64,000 nt of DNA from Bradyrhizobium sp. 141 (GCF_023074055.1 NZ_JADPKR010000103.1:289661-353660); one strand, 5' to 3'. Counted from the stretch's first letter, positions 26,117 through 39,630 are shown. Made by a program: numbers and translations. The notes: generated by a model not told the origin, from the letters alone.

Positions 26117-26141
26117 AACCGGACAGGCGAACGATCGTTCC
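26117..26141 (-). promoter_or_regulatory. EcfG-type promoter (GGAAC-N16-GGTT)
   Basis: On the minus strand GGAAC (26141-26137), 16 bp, GGTT (26120-26117), directed at the PRC-barrel gene. It is back to back with a similar site for the divergent gene. Confidence 0.6.
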
Positions 26142-26178
26142 GCCGCTGTTCCGTGCGCCGCTGTTCCGCACCCGGGCA

Positions 26179-26203
26179 GGAACATCGCAGCGAGCGAGTG
26201 GTT
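26179..26203 (+). promoter_or_regulatory. EcfG-type promoter (GGAAC-N16-GGTT)
   Basis: GGAAC at 26179-26183, 16 bp, GGTT at 26200-26203, 40 bp before the thiamine-diphosphate enzyme gene. Confidence 0.6.
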
Positions 26204-26242
26204 CTCTGAGCTTCAAAACAGCTCTCGAATTCGAGGCCGCGC

Positions 26243-28033
26243 ATGGTGTCCCAGACCGTCTCCGATTTCATCGTTCAGCGTCTGCATCAATGGGGTGTGC
26301 GCCACATCTTCGGCTATCCCGGCGACGGCATCAACGGCGTGTTCGGCGCGATGAACCGGGCCGACGGCAAGATCGGCTTCGTGCAGGCGCGGCACGAGGA
26401 GATGGCGGCATTCATGGCGAGCGCTTACGCAAAATTCTCAGGGGAGCTCGGCGTCTGCATCGCGACCTCCGGTCCCGGCGCTTCGCATCTCGTCACCGGG
26501 CTCTACGACGCGCTCCTGGATCACCAGCCGGTGCTGGCGATCGTCGGCCAGCAGGCGCGGAACGCGCTCGGCGGGAGCTATCAGCAGGAACTCGACCTTC
26601 TCTCGATGTTCAAGGACGTCGCCGGGGCCTACGTCATGCAGGCATCCTCGCCGGCGCAAGTGCGACATCTGATCGATCGTGCGGTGCGGATCGCGCTGGC
26701 GCGGCGGACCCCGACCGTGATCATCCTGCCCAATGATTTGCAGGAAGAGCCTTACGAGGACCCACCCCGCGCACACGGCACGGTGCATTCCGGCATCGGC
26801 TACAGCGCACCCAGCATCATGCCGCGTGAGGCCGATCTCGATCTCGCTGCCGAGGTCCTCAATGCAGGCAAGAAGGTTGCGATGCTCGTCGGCGCCGGCG
26901 CGCTTCACGCCACCGACGAGGTGATCGCCGTCGCTGATCGGCTGTCGGCCGGCTGCGCCAAGGCGCTGCTCGGAAAAGCCGCGCTGCCCGACGATCTTAT
27001 GTGGGTCACCGGCTCGATCGGCCTGCTCGGCACCGAGCCCAGCTACGACATGATGATGGAATGCGACACGCTGCTGTTGGTCGGCTCCGCCTTCCCCTAC
27101 GCCGAATTCCTCCCCAAGGAAGGCAGCGCACGCGGCGTGCAGATCGACATCGACGCCAGCATGATGTCGATCCGCTTTCCCATGGAGGTCGGCCTTGTGG
27201 GCGATGCCGCCGAGACGTTGCGCGCATTGCTGCCGCGACTGAAATCTAGGAGCGACGGCGCCTGGCGCCAGAGCATCGAAGAGAACGTTGCGGCATGGTG
27301 GAAGACGCTGGACGACCGCGCGCATCAGCCTGCCGCGCCGGTCAATCCGCAGCTCGTCGCCTGGGAATTGTCTCCGCGTCTGCCCGACCGCGCCATCATC
27401 ACCAGTGATTCCGGCTCTTGTGCCAACTGGTTCGCGCGCGACCTGAAGATGCGGCGCGGCATGACCGCCTCGCTCTCGGGCGGCCTCGCCTCGATGGGCG
27501 CCGCGGTGCCCTACGCCCTCGCCGCGAAATACGCCCATTCCGACCGCCCCGTGATCGCCCTCGTCGGTGACGGCGCCATGCAGATGAACAACATGGCCGA
27601 GCTGATTACCGCCGCCAAGTACTGGCGCTCCTGGCGCGACCCGTGCTTCATCGTCTGCGTCTTCAACAACGAGGATCTCAACCAGGTGACGTGGGAGCAG
27701 CGCATCATCAACGGCGATCCCAAATTCGAGGCCTCGCAGCGCATTCCCGACGTCTCCTATTCCCGCTTCGCCGAGCTCATCGGCCTGCGCGGCATCTTCG
27801 TCGATAGTCCACAGCTGCTCGGCTCGGCCTGGGAACAGGCGCTGGCGAGCGAGATGCCCGTCGTGCTGGAGGTGAAGACCGACCCCGAAGTGCCGCCGCT
27901 GCCGCCGCATATCACGCTTCAACAGGCAAAGAACTTCTCGCTCGCCCTGATGAAGGGCGATCCGAACGAAAGCGGGATGATCAAGGGAGCAGCGCGGCAG
28001 GTGCTCGAAACGATCCTGCCCGGAAAGGAATGA
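26243..28033 (+). CDS. thiamine-diphosphate-dependent enzyme (pyruvate oxidase/acetolactate synthase-like)
   Basis: 596 residues with the three domains of the POX/AHAS family. N-terminal Pyr domain with the activating Glu (ARHEEMAAFMASAYA) and TSGPGASHLVTGLYDA; a central FAD/Rossmann-like domain (about 190-330); and a C-terminal PP domain with the ThDP motif VGDGAMQMNNMAEL ending FNNEDLNQ. PoxB-like enzymes decarboxylate pyruvate to acetate and CO2 with quinone reduction, and PoxB is a known stationary-phase enzyme in other bacteria. Substrate here is inferred only. The next gene follows after 8 bp. Confidence 0.85.
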   Translation: MVSQTVSDFIVQRLHQWGVRHIFGYPGDGINGVFGAMNRADGKIGFVQARHEEMAAFMASAYAKFSGELGVCIATSGPGASHLVTGLYDALLDHQPVLAIVGQQARNALGGSYQQELDLLSMFKDVAGAYVMQASSPAQVRHLIDRAVRIALARRTPTVIILPNDLQEEPYEDPPRAHGTVHSGIGYSAPSIMPREADLDLAAEVLNAGKKVAMLVGAGALHATDEVIAVADRLSAGCAKALLGKAALPDDLMWVTGSIGLLGTEPSYDMMMECDTLLLVGSAFPYAEFLPKEGSARGVQIDIDASMMSIRFPMEVGLVGDAAETLRALLPRLKSRSDGAWRQSIEENVAAWWKTLDDRAHQPAAPVNPQLVAWELSPRLPDRAIITSDSGSCANWFARDLKMRRGMTASLSGGLASMGAAVPYALAAKYAHSDRPVIALVGDGAMQMNNMAELITAAKYWRSWRDPCFIVCVFNNEDLNQVTWEQRIINGDPKFEASQRIPDVSYSRFAELIGLRGIFVDSPQLLGSAWEQALASEMPVVLEVKTDPEVPPLPPHITLQQAKNFSLALMKGDPNESGMIKGAARQVLETILPGKE

Positions 28034-28041
28034 GGTGAACC

Positions 28042-28269
28042 ATGAGCGATTTCCGCGATATCCAGCATGGCGTCAATGACCCCGTCGATGGCGTCGACGT
28101 GAAATACCACTTCAACGACAACAAGACGCCGCACGAGCGCGCGCAGCGCCATGCCGATGTGCGTGCCGACGCCACGGCCGCCCCCACTGAACCGTTTCTG
28201 CCCGAGCGGCTTCGACGCAAGCCGACCGATCCCATCAATCCGCGCACCGGACGGAATCCCGCGGATTAG
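28042..28269 (+). CDS. small hydrophilic hypothetical protein
   Basis: 75 residues starting 8 bp after the thiamine-diphosphate enzyme, with GAGGTGAACC as ribosome binding site. It begins MSDFRDIQHGVNDPVDGVDV and ends KPTDPINPRTGRNPAD. No domain was recognised; the composition (Asp, Arg, Pro, His) suggests a flexible protein. Co-transcription with the enzyme gene is likely, and it may be a partner or simply a stress-regulon member. Confidence 0.75.
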   Translation: MSDFRDIQHGVNDPVDGVDVKYHFNDNKTPHERAQRHADVRADATAAPTEPFLPERLRRKPTDPINPRTGRNPAD

Positions 28270-28275
28270 TCGTTA

Positions 28276-28300
28276 GGAACCGCGGCCCGTGCGACGTGTT
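28276..28300 (+). promoter_or_regulatory. EcfG-like promoter (GGAAC-N16-TGTT)
   Basis: GGAAC at 28276-28280, 16 bp, TGTT at 28297-28300, 56 bp before the DUF4142 gene. The -10 differs from CGTT at one base. Confidence 0.45.
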
Positions 28301-28355
28301 GATCGGCGCAACATCGCGCGGCAAGAGGCTGCGCGCCCAATCGAAGGGACCAGAC

Positions 28356-28907
28356 ATGAAACGGACCGTCATCGCCCTTGCCTGCGTGCTTCTCGCAGGC
28401 CCCGCGCTCGCCCAGTCGCTGGGCGAGAAGACCGGCGTCAATTCGGCGCTCGGCGTCGCACCTGCTACCGCCGACTTCGTCAAGGAGGTCGCGATCAGCG
28501 ACATGTTCGAGATCGAGTCGAGCAAGCTCGCCCAGCAGAAGGGCAACGCGCAGGAGAAGAGCTTCGCACAGCAGATGGTGACCGACCACACCAAGACCAG
28601 CACCGAACTCAAGGGTCTCGTTGGTGACGGCAAGGTGCAAGCGACCCTGCCGACGGCGCTCGACAGCTCGCACCAGAGCAAGCTCGACAAGCTCAAGAAC
28701 GCCTCGGGCAAGGATTTCAGCTCGGACTACAACTCCTACCAGGTCAGCGCCCATGAAGATGCGGTGTCGCTGTTCGAACGCTACGCCAAGGGCGGTGACA
28801 ATTCCGCGCTGAAGGACTGGGCCGGCAAGACGCTGCCGGCGCTCAAGCACCATCTCGACATGGCCAAGGAGCTAGGCAAGGCGCCGAGCGTCGGCCAGAC
28901 AAAGTAA
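28356..28907 (+). CDS. DUF4142 domain-containing secreted protein
   Basis: ATG 28356 gives the signal peptide MKRTVIALACVLLAGPALAQ. The mature part is a four-helix DUF4142 domain: TADFVKEVAISDMFEIESSK, QQKGNAQEKSFAQQMVTDH, then SSHQSKLDKLKNASGKDF, YQVSAHEDAVSLFERY and KTLPALKHHLDMAK. The His pairs resemble a ferritin-like arrangement, but metal binding is unproven. 183 residues. A related secreted helical protein is encoded at 32196-32708. Confidence 0.85.
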   Translation: MKRTVIALACVLLAGPALAQSLGEKTGVNSALGVAPATADFVKEVAISDMFEIESSKLAQQKGNAQEKSFAQQMVTDHTKTSTELKGLVGDGKVQATLPTALDSSHQSKLDKLKNASGKDFSSDYNSYQVSAHEDAVSLFERYAKGGDNSALKDWAGKTLPALKHHLDMAKELGKAPSVGQTK

Positions 28908-29067
28908 CGCGTCGGACGAGGAGGCCGCCCCTCGGCGTCCTCCTTCCCGGCGACGACGCCATCTCTCCGTGCGCCGAGCTCGCGACGCCTACGCTTAGCG
29001 TGCCACCGGAACCTTCATTGTCATACAGAATTTACAAAACAGTCATCAAGGATAGCTCGCCCAACCG

Positions 29068-29652
29068 ATGGCACTCGTAAAAGTAAAACCCACCCGGATC
29101 GACCAGGCGCTCGCCAACGAAATTGCGCACGACACCAATTCAGGCCTCGAGCAAGTCGCCCAGACTTTGACGTGGGCTGCGGACGAGCACGTGCTGCTCG
29201 CGCTCGCTGCGGCTGGATGGCTTTACGCCCAGCTTCGGCGACCCGAAGCGCGTCCTGCTGCAAATCACGTGTTGGCGGTCTCCTTGGCGACTGCGGTGCT
29301 GCCGCACCTGCTGAAGTCACTGTTCGACCAGACGAGGCCCGACCGACTGACAGTCCTCGGTCATGCCAACGGTGTTCCCATCTCGGGGCGATCCCGCGAT
29401 GCGTTTCCTTCCGGCCATGCTCTGCACATGGGCGCGCTGGCCTCGGCGGCCGGGCTGCTGAACCCCGTCCCACGCCGGCTGGTGCGCTCGCTTGCCGTGG
29501 CTCTGTCGTTGACCCGCGTAATCGTGCTTGCACATTGGGCCAGTGACGTCGTGGCGGGCTTCACCCTCGGCGTCGTCGTCGAGCGACTGTTCAGGCCGCT
29601 CACACTCGGAAAGCTACGGCAGCGGCCTCCTGCCACGCGGGTACGGTCATGA
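29068..29652 (+). CDS. PAP2-family phosphatase
   Basis: 194 residues, several membrane helices. The three PAP2 motifs are present: KSLFDQTRPDR, PSGHALHMGAL, and SRD/LTRVIVLAHWASDV with the catalytic His and Asp. Type 2 phosphatidic-acid phosphatases cleave lipid phosphates such as undecaprenyl pyrophosphate or phosphatidate at the membrane. First gene of a three-gene operon; its stop overlaps the next start by four bases. Confidence 0.88.
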   Translation: MALVKVKPTRIDQALANEIAHDTNSGLEQVAQTLTWAADEHVLLALAAAGWLYAQLRRPEARPAANHVLAVSLATAVLPHLLKSLFDQTRPDRLTVLGHANGVPISGRSRDAFPSGHALHMGALASAAGLLNPVPRRLVRSLAVALSLTRVIVLAHWASDVVAGFTLGVVVERLFRPLTLGKLRQRPPATRVRS

Positions 29653-29996
29653 CGGAATATCTCGTGCGCTTCATCGCGGGCGGGGTCATCGTCTCCGTCT
29701 TCGCGATCCTGGGAGACATGCTCAAGCCGAAGAGCTTTGCCGGGCTGCTTGGCGCGGCTCCGTCGGTCGCGCTGGCCACTCTCAGCATCGCCGTCGTCCA
29801 GCACGGCCCGCAATATGTCGCCGCCGAAAGCTGGACGATGATCTATGGCGCGATCGCACTCGCCTGCTACAGCCTCGTCGTCTGCCATCTCCTGATGAGG
29901 TTTCATCTCGGCGCACTGCCAGCCACCATCGCCGCTTTTGCCGTATGGCTCGTCGTCGCCTTCGGTCTGCTCGCGGGCTTTGGAGGTGCCGCCTGA
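29649..29996 (+). CDS. small membrane protein (DUF3147-like)
   Basis: 115 residues, four predicted membrane helices (VRFIAGGVIVSVFAILGD; GLLGAAPSVALATLSIAVV; MIYGAIALACYSLVVCHLL; TIAAFAVWLVVAFGLLAGF). The pattern FAGLLGAAPSVALATL resembles DUF3147. The start overlaps the PAP2 gene stop by four bases, and its own stop overlaps the next start by one base, so translation is coupled. Confidence 0.75.
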   Translation: MTEYLVRFIAGGVIVSVFAILGDMLKPKSFAGLLGAAPSVALATLSIAVVQHGPQYVAAESWTMIYGAIALACYSLVVCHLLMRFHLGALPATIAAFAVWLVVAFGLLAGFGGAA

Positions 29997-30481
29997 TGCT
30001 GGTCAAGCTGTCTCCATCGGCGCTAAAACAGACACGGTGGTACGAGTACGGTGTTCGCTTCCTGCTTGGCGGACTGGCAACGGTCATCGCGGGGATCGTG
30101 GGCGCGTGTTTCGGCGTCTCCGTCGGCGGGCTCTTCCTCGCGCTTCCCGCCATCTTCTGCGCCAGCGCAACGCTGATCGAAAGCCATGAGCGCCGCGCCA
30201 AGGAAAAAGCCGGCCTCAGCGGACGGAGACGCGGACAGCAGGCCGCAGCGCTCGATGCTGCGGGTGCTGGCTTGGGAAGCATCGGTCTTGCCGCATTCGC
30301 CTTGGTTTTTTACGTCGTGGTTCCGACAACCACGATTGGGGCGTTCGTGGCTGCCATTCTGGTATGGGCGGCCGTGTCGGTATTGGCGTGGTGGTTGCGA
30401 CGAAAGTTTCGCATCACCTCCCGCGCGGTGCGGACCGAGCGCATCGGGCAATCAGCGAGGGACCGCGGCATCGCCCCGTAG
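29996..30481 (+). CDS. membrane protein (third gene of the PAP2 operon)
   Basis: ATG 29996 overlaps the preceding TGA. 161 residues with an N-terminal helix pair (YGVRFLLGGLATVIAGIVGA and GVSVGGLFLALPAIFCASA), a charged cytoplasmic segment (ESHERRAKEKAGLSGRRR) and a C-terminal helix pair (FALVFYVVVPTTTIGAFVAA, then VWAAVSVLAWWL). The opening resembles DUF3147, so it may be a paralogue of its neighbour. The last 30 bp overlap the convergent small gene. Confidence 0.72.
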   Translation: MLVKLSPSALKQTRWYEYGVRFLLGGLATVIAGIVGACFGVSVGGLFLALPAIFCASATLIESHERRAKEKAGLSGRRRGQQAAALDAAGAGLGSIGLAAFALVFYVVVPTTTIGAFVAAILVWAAVSVLAWWLRRKFRITSRAVRTERIGQSARDRGIAP

Positions 30482-30646
30482 CATCAGAAAGCCATACATC
30501 TCGGCAGCGGTCTGAAGCTGATCGATGCGCGCGACAACAACGTCGCGCTGGCGCCCATTCGGCAGGCCCGACAGTTCGTGCTCAAGCCGCAGCTTCTGCG
30601 CCGTGAGACGTTGTTCGAACGTATGTGGCTCAGATCGTCTTCGCAT
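30452..30646 (-). CDS. small helical hypothetical protein (64 aa)
   Basis: 64 residues: a basic start (MRRRSEPHTFEQRL) and an amphipathic helix pair (TAQKLRLEHELSGLPNGRQR, then VARIDQLQTAAEMYGFLML). The pattern of one helix, GLPxGxxR turn, second helix recurs in small alphaproteobacterial proteins of unknown role. Its start lies inside the end of the upstream gene (17-bp overlap), so expression is probably coupled. Confidence 0.72.
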   Translation of the reverse strand: MRRRSEPHTFEQRLTAQKLRLEHELSGLPNGRQRDVVVARIDQLQTAAEMYGFLMLRGDAAVPR

Positions 30647-30788
30647 CTTCCGTCCTCGGTGGCTGAAGGCCCGGGCTGTTGGCCCAGCGCTCGACTTGCT
30701 CGATGACCTTCTGGTGGCTCGGGCGCATCGGCTTGGGACCTTCCGGCTCTTCGGAAAGCTTACGGGGCAACCTGACTTCGTCCGTCAT
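30630..30788 (-). CDS. small hydrophilic hypothetical protein (52 aa)
   Basis: ATG 30788 with GGGAGAGA upstream. 52 residues, MTDEVRLPRKLSEEPEGPKP, then HQKVIEQVERWANSPGLQPP and an acidic/basic tail. One short helix is likely. The C-terminal 17 bases overlap the next gene in another frame. Function unknown. Confidence 0.65.
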   Translation of the reverse strand: MTDEVRLPRKLSEEPEGPKPMRPSHQKVIEQVERWANSPGLQPPRTEDAKTI

Positions 30789-30868
30789 GGTCTCTCTCCC
30801 TTTCCATGAGAAATGCGCGACAGCGAAAGTCGTTGCAATAATAACTTATTGATTTTGCTATATATTTT

Positions 30869-30947
30869 TACTCATTTGGAGGCGTTCTCGTCTCTTGTGG
30901 AACTCCCGCCAAGTTGGTTCGTTGAGTAATCTACTCAACCTACTCAA
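30869..30947 (+). promoter_or_regulatory. AT-rich promoter region with TACTCAA operator sites for the RHH gene
   Basis: GTTGAGTA (30921-30928) and TACTCAAC (30932-30939) form a perfect inverted repeat with 3-bp spacing, followed by CTACTCAA again (30940-30947); a TACTCA half-site is also at 30869. All lie within 100 bp upstream of a ribbon-helix-helix gene, the normal position for RHH autoregulation. The surrounding 30830-30880 stretch is very AT-rich (ATAACTTATTGATTTTGC) compared with the window. Confidence 0.6.
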
Positions 30948-30962
30948 TTTGCGTGATCGACC

Positions 30963-31211
30963 ATGAAAGACCTTCGCGCCGAACGCCTTCAGGTCATGCT
31001 CTCGCCGGAAGAGTTGGCCGCCGTTGACGATTTCCGGTTCAAGCATCGCATGCCAACGCGGGCGGCGGCGGTCCGCGAGCTCCTCAAGTTCGGACTGGCT
31101 GCCGCAGGCGTCGACGCAGCCGCCGGTGTGAAGTCGAGCAGCTTCGGCGTGTTCGGCCGCGGAACTGAGGGACATACTCAGAAAGATCCCGAGAGCGGTA
31201 CCGACGACTGA
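30963..31211 (+). CDS. ribbon-helix-helix DNA-binding protein
   Basis: 82 residues. Residues 8-48 form a classic RHH fold: beta strand ERLQVMLSP, helix A EELAAVDDFRFKHR, turn MPTRA, helix B AAVRELLKFGLAAAG. RHH proteins bind DNA as dimers through the strand and often repress their own gene. No toxin gene follows, so an antitoxin role is not supported. The tail (GVFGRGTEGHTQKDPESGTDD) is flexible. Only a weak ribosome binding site precedes the ATG. Confidence 0.8.
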   Translation: MKDLRAERLQVMLSPEELAAVDDFRFKHRMPTRAAAVRELLKFGLAAAGVDAAAGVKSSSFGVFGRGTEGHTQKDPESGTDD

Positions 31212-31235
31212 GGCGTAGAGGCCTTCCACAAGCGA

Positions 31236-31266
31236 ACGGCCCCGGCACGGTGAGTGCCGGGGCCGT
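31236..31266. terminator. strong hairpin after the RHH gene
   Basis: ACGGCCCCGGCAC (31236-31248), loop GGTGA, GTGCCGGGGCCGT (31254-31266): a perfect 13-bp stem 25 bp after the stop codon. No T-run follows, so it may stabilise the 3' end rather than terminate. Confidence 0.55.
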
Positions 31267-31367
31267 CCTTGGAGATTGCTTCCGGCGCACCGGGGGCATG
31301 ACAACCGGAAGCAACCTGTCCACTCCGCGCACGAGGATTCGTTCCTCGCGCGAAAACTACCGTCCCT

Positions 31368-31589
31368 CTAGCCGCTCGGCGCGTCGCCGGAATCATCCGG
31401 CGTCATGCCGGAGCCCGGCGTCTTGCTCTTGTCGTTCAGTCTGGGATCGCGCGTCGCCTCCCGCGACGGCGAGCCTTTCTGATCAGCCTTCTGCGGATCT
31501 GTCTTGTGCACGTACTGCGCGCGCTGCTTGTCGCGGGGCTGCTCCTCTCCCCGCTTGTCCCTGACGATGCCGTGGTTGGAATGGGCCAT
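31368..31589 (-). CDS. small hydrophilic hypothetical protein (73 aa)
   Basis: 73 residues, highly polar: MAHSNHGIVRDKRGEEQPRD, KTDPQKADQKGSPSREATRD and a Gly/Ser/Asp/Pro tail (KTPGSGMTPDDSGDAPSG). Predicted to be disordered, resembling stress-induced KGG/hydrophilin-type proteins in composition only. An EcfG-like promoter with one -10 mismatch lies 34 bp upstream. Function unknown. Confidence 0.7.
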   Translation of the reverse strand: MAHSNHGIVRDKRGEEQPRDKQRAQYVHKTDPQKADQKGSPSREATRDPRLNDKSKTPGSGMTPDDSGDAPSG

Positions 31590-31623
31590 GATGTGCCTTC
31601 GCCTCTTGATATCTCGAAGCGCT

Positions 31624-31648
31624 TACGCACTGCGGCGCCGAATGTTCC
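31624..31648 (-). promoter_or_regulatory. EcfG-like promoter (GGAAC-N16-CGTA)
   Basis: On the minus strand GGAAC (31648-31644), 16 bp, CGTA (31627-31624), upstream of the gene starting at 31589. One mismatch to CGTT. Confidence 0.4.
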
Positions 31649-31657
31649 GGCGTCGCC

Positions 31658-31789
31658 CTAGCTGTGCGTTGCGTGGACGGCGGCCGATGCGTTCTCCAGC
31701 TGCACCTGACGAACCGTCGTCACTGTCGCAAACGCGACCGAGACGCCAAAGGCGAGAATGAGTGAAAGAAGAGCCAGACGTGGAGCCAT
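31658..31789 (-). CDS. tiny secreted or membrane protein (43 aa)
   Basis: ATG 31789 has an ideal Shine-Dalgarno sequence (AGAAGGAGG, 7 bases upstream). The 43 residues are MAPRLALLSLILAFGVSVAF followed by ATVTTVRQVQLENASAAVHA and THS. One hydrophobic segment of about 18 residues makes this a single-pass membrane or exported peptide. The strong ribosome binding site is the main evidence that it is real. Confidence 0.65.
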   Translation of the reverse strand: MAPRLALLSLILAFGVSVAFATVTTVRQVQLENASAAVHATHS

Positions 31790-31907
31790 CGCAGAACCTC
31801 CTTCTGGAATCGAAAACCAACGCGATTGACTGTTCCCTGATCATCCTGGATTGGTCGGTTGCATTCCGTGAGCGGTCTCACACGCGGATTCACGAAAAGG
31901 CGAGCGC

Positions 31908-32102
31908 TCAGGCGTCCTGCTTCTGCGGGAAACGGACCGCAACGGGCGCGATCTCGCCATCGAGCCAATCCTGCTCATGAGCGAGCGCCGTCCAGGCGTC
32001 CGCCATGCGCGAATAGCGCTTGTGGGCGGGCTGTCCCTCGGCGCGCTCGGCGAGCTGGAGACAGTTGTCGGCGTTATCTCTGAAGATGTCAGACTGTTTC
32101 AT
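31908..32102 (-). CDS. small helical hypothetical protein (64 aa)
   Basis: ATG 32102 opens a 64-residue protein: MKQSDIFRDNADNCLQLAER, then HKRYSRMADAWTALAHEQDW and LDGEIAPVAVRFPQKQDA. The arrangement of two helices with RY-x-RMA-x-AW and WLDGE is recurrent among small Bradyrhizobium proteins and is reminiscent of the paralogues at 46701 and 62066, though not clearly homologous. The longer frame to 32450 overlaps the divergent gene and is discarded. Confidence 0.72.
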   Translation of the reverse strand: MKQSDIFRDNADNCLQLAERAEGQPAHKRYSRMADAWTALAHEQDWLDGEIAPVAVRFPQKQDA

Positions 32103-32195
32103 GCAGAAGACGTGGGGACGGAACTCCGGCGTCGCAAGCCGCTTGCTGGATCGTAATGTTGAGGGAACTTTGCACGCGATCCGCAATTGACATCG

Positions 32196-32708
32196 ATGCG
32201 AGTTCTCGCCGCGATCATCCTGGCATTCATCAGCACCGCGGCGCTTGCCGACAGCACCGGTGAACGAAAGCCCGGCGATCGTCCGCCGAGCGCAACCGAC
32301 GTCATCAGCGGTCTCTACAATTTCAGCCGCTTCCAGCAGGGCCTTCTGGAGAGCACCGATCTGAAGGGCAACGCCGAGGTCAAGAACCTCGCCGCCTTGC
32401 GCGCCGAGGAGGCCGCCAAGCGCGACAAGGCGCTGAAGCGGATACAGCAAGCAATCGGCGCGGAGCCGCGCGTCGACAAGACGTCGTCTGCTGGCGCGAG
32501 CCTAGTCGAGCCCGAAGCTTCGGACGGACCGACCTACGTCCGAAGCTTCTATGCCTCGCAGATTCCTGAATATGAATCGGCCATCAACCTGCTCGAACGC
32601 TATCTGACGGCGCCCGACAACACGGCGCTCGCAGCGTTCGCGCGCGAGCAGCTCCCGATGCTGCGCGCGCAGGTCAAGGACGCCGAGCGCACCATGGCGG
32701 ACAAGTAG
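32196..32708 (+). CDS. secreted helical protein (DUF4142-like)
   Basis: ATG 32196 (or TTG 32187) gives the signal peptide MRVLAAIILAFISTAALADS. The mature part is helical: FSRFQQGLLESTDLKG, KNLAALRAEEAAKRDKALKR, YASQIPEYESAINLLERYLT and FAREQLPMLRAQVKDAERTM. The spacing resembles the DUF4142 protein at 28356-28907, but the hallmark His residues are missing. 170 residues. Envelope stress role is possible by association only. Confidence 0.75.
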   Translation: MRVLAAIILAFISTAALADSTGERKPGDRPPSATDVISGLYNFSRFQQGLLESTDLKGNAEVKNLAALRAEEAAKRDKALKRIQQAIGAEPRVDKTSSAGASLVEPEASDGPTYVRSFYASQIPEYESAINLLERYLTAPDNTALAAFAREQLPMLRAQVKDAERTMADK

Positions 32709-32714
32709 CCAGCT

Positions 32715-33053
32715 TTATTTGTCGTTCGGATGATGCTGCTGGCTCTGCGGTCGCACGGTGCGGTCGCTCTCCGGCATCTTGTCCCGGCCTGCATCGCCAT
32801 TGTCATCCTTGCCGCCCGAAGATGAGGTGCCGCTTCCGCTCGGGTTCGACCGGGTCGCCGCTCCGGTGGTCGGGGTATCCGCCTGCGGGCTGGCGGAGCT
32901 CGCGGCGGGATCGCCGGTCACCGCCCCGCGACCGCTGGGGGCACCGCCCTGTGCCAATGCCGACCCGGCAAACAGCATGACGACGATCGCGGCAAGTCCT
33001 CCTTTGGCAAGTCCTCCTTTGCCAAGTCCTTCTTTAGCAAGTCCTGCTTTCAT
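32715..33053 (-). CDS. secreted low-complexity protein with pentapeptide-type repeats
   Basis: ATG 33053. The first 20 residues are built of KxGLA-type five-residue repeats (MKAGLAKEGLGKGGLAKGGL), encoded by four 15-bp tandem units, followed by a hydrophobic signal segment ending FAGSALAQG. The mature part is Gly/Ser/Pro/Asp-rich (SGSGTSSSGGKDDNGDAG) and probably disordered. 112 residues. An EcfG-like promoter lies just upstream. The DNA repeat makes the signal peptide length liable to slippage. Confidence 0.7.
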   Translation of the reverse strand: MKAGLAKEGLGKGGLAKGGLAAIVVMLFAGSALAQGGAPSGRGAVTGDPAASSASPQADTPTTGAATRSNPSGSGTSSSGGKDDNGDAGRDKMPESDRTVRPQSQQHHPNDK

Positions 33054-33077
33054 GTCCGTTCTCCCTCTTTGCGGGCT

Positions 33078-33103
33078 AACCGCGAGGCTCGGCGGTCCGT
33101 TCC
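33078..33103 (-). promoter_or_regulatory. EcfG-type promoter (GGAAC-N17-GGTT)
   Basis: On the minus strand GGAAC (33103-33099), 17 bp, GGTT (33081-33078), 25 bp before the start at 33053. Confidence 0.5.
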
Positions 33104-33171
33104 GAAGGATGGGCGGTGACGGACGAACGAGCCGCTGGGACCGCCGACGCCATTTCTTTCCGGGTTGGCAT

Positions 33172-33196
33172 GGAACCAAATCGGCCGATCGCCGTT
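33172..33196 (+). promoter_or_regulatory. EcfG-type promoter, full consensus (GGAAC-N16-CGTT)
   Basis: GGAAC at 33172-33176, 16 bp, CGTT at 33193-33196, 138 bp before the giant hybrid kinase. An exact match to the alphaproteobacterial general stress promoter. Confidence 0.7.
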
Positions 33197-33333
33197 ATTT
33201 GCATCGGGCTGAGCAAAGCAGGTTCCATCGTCTCGCGCCGCACCTTGGCGCTTGATTTCGAATTAGGCTGACGCTCTATTTCGACCAGACGCGTCACGCC
33301 TTGGATTCGGCCGGCGCCTGCGGGGGAATCAGT

Positions 33334-39630
<6,297 letters not shown>

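Noticed and set aside
29068..29652. EcfG promoter for the PAP2 operon (GGAAC near 29009)
   Set aside because: The sequence 16 bp downstream is AATT, not CGTT or GGTT, so the -10 does not fit.
30963..31211. RHH protein as antitoxin of a toxin-antitoxin pair
   Set aside because: No toxin-like gene follows or precedes it; the downstream region holds a hairpin and then an opposite-strand hydrophilic protein.
33076..33297. 73-codon minus-strand frame upstream of the giant kinase
   Set aside because: No ribosome binding site or plausible composition, and it covers the EcfG promoter at 33172.
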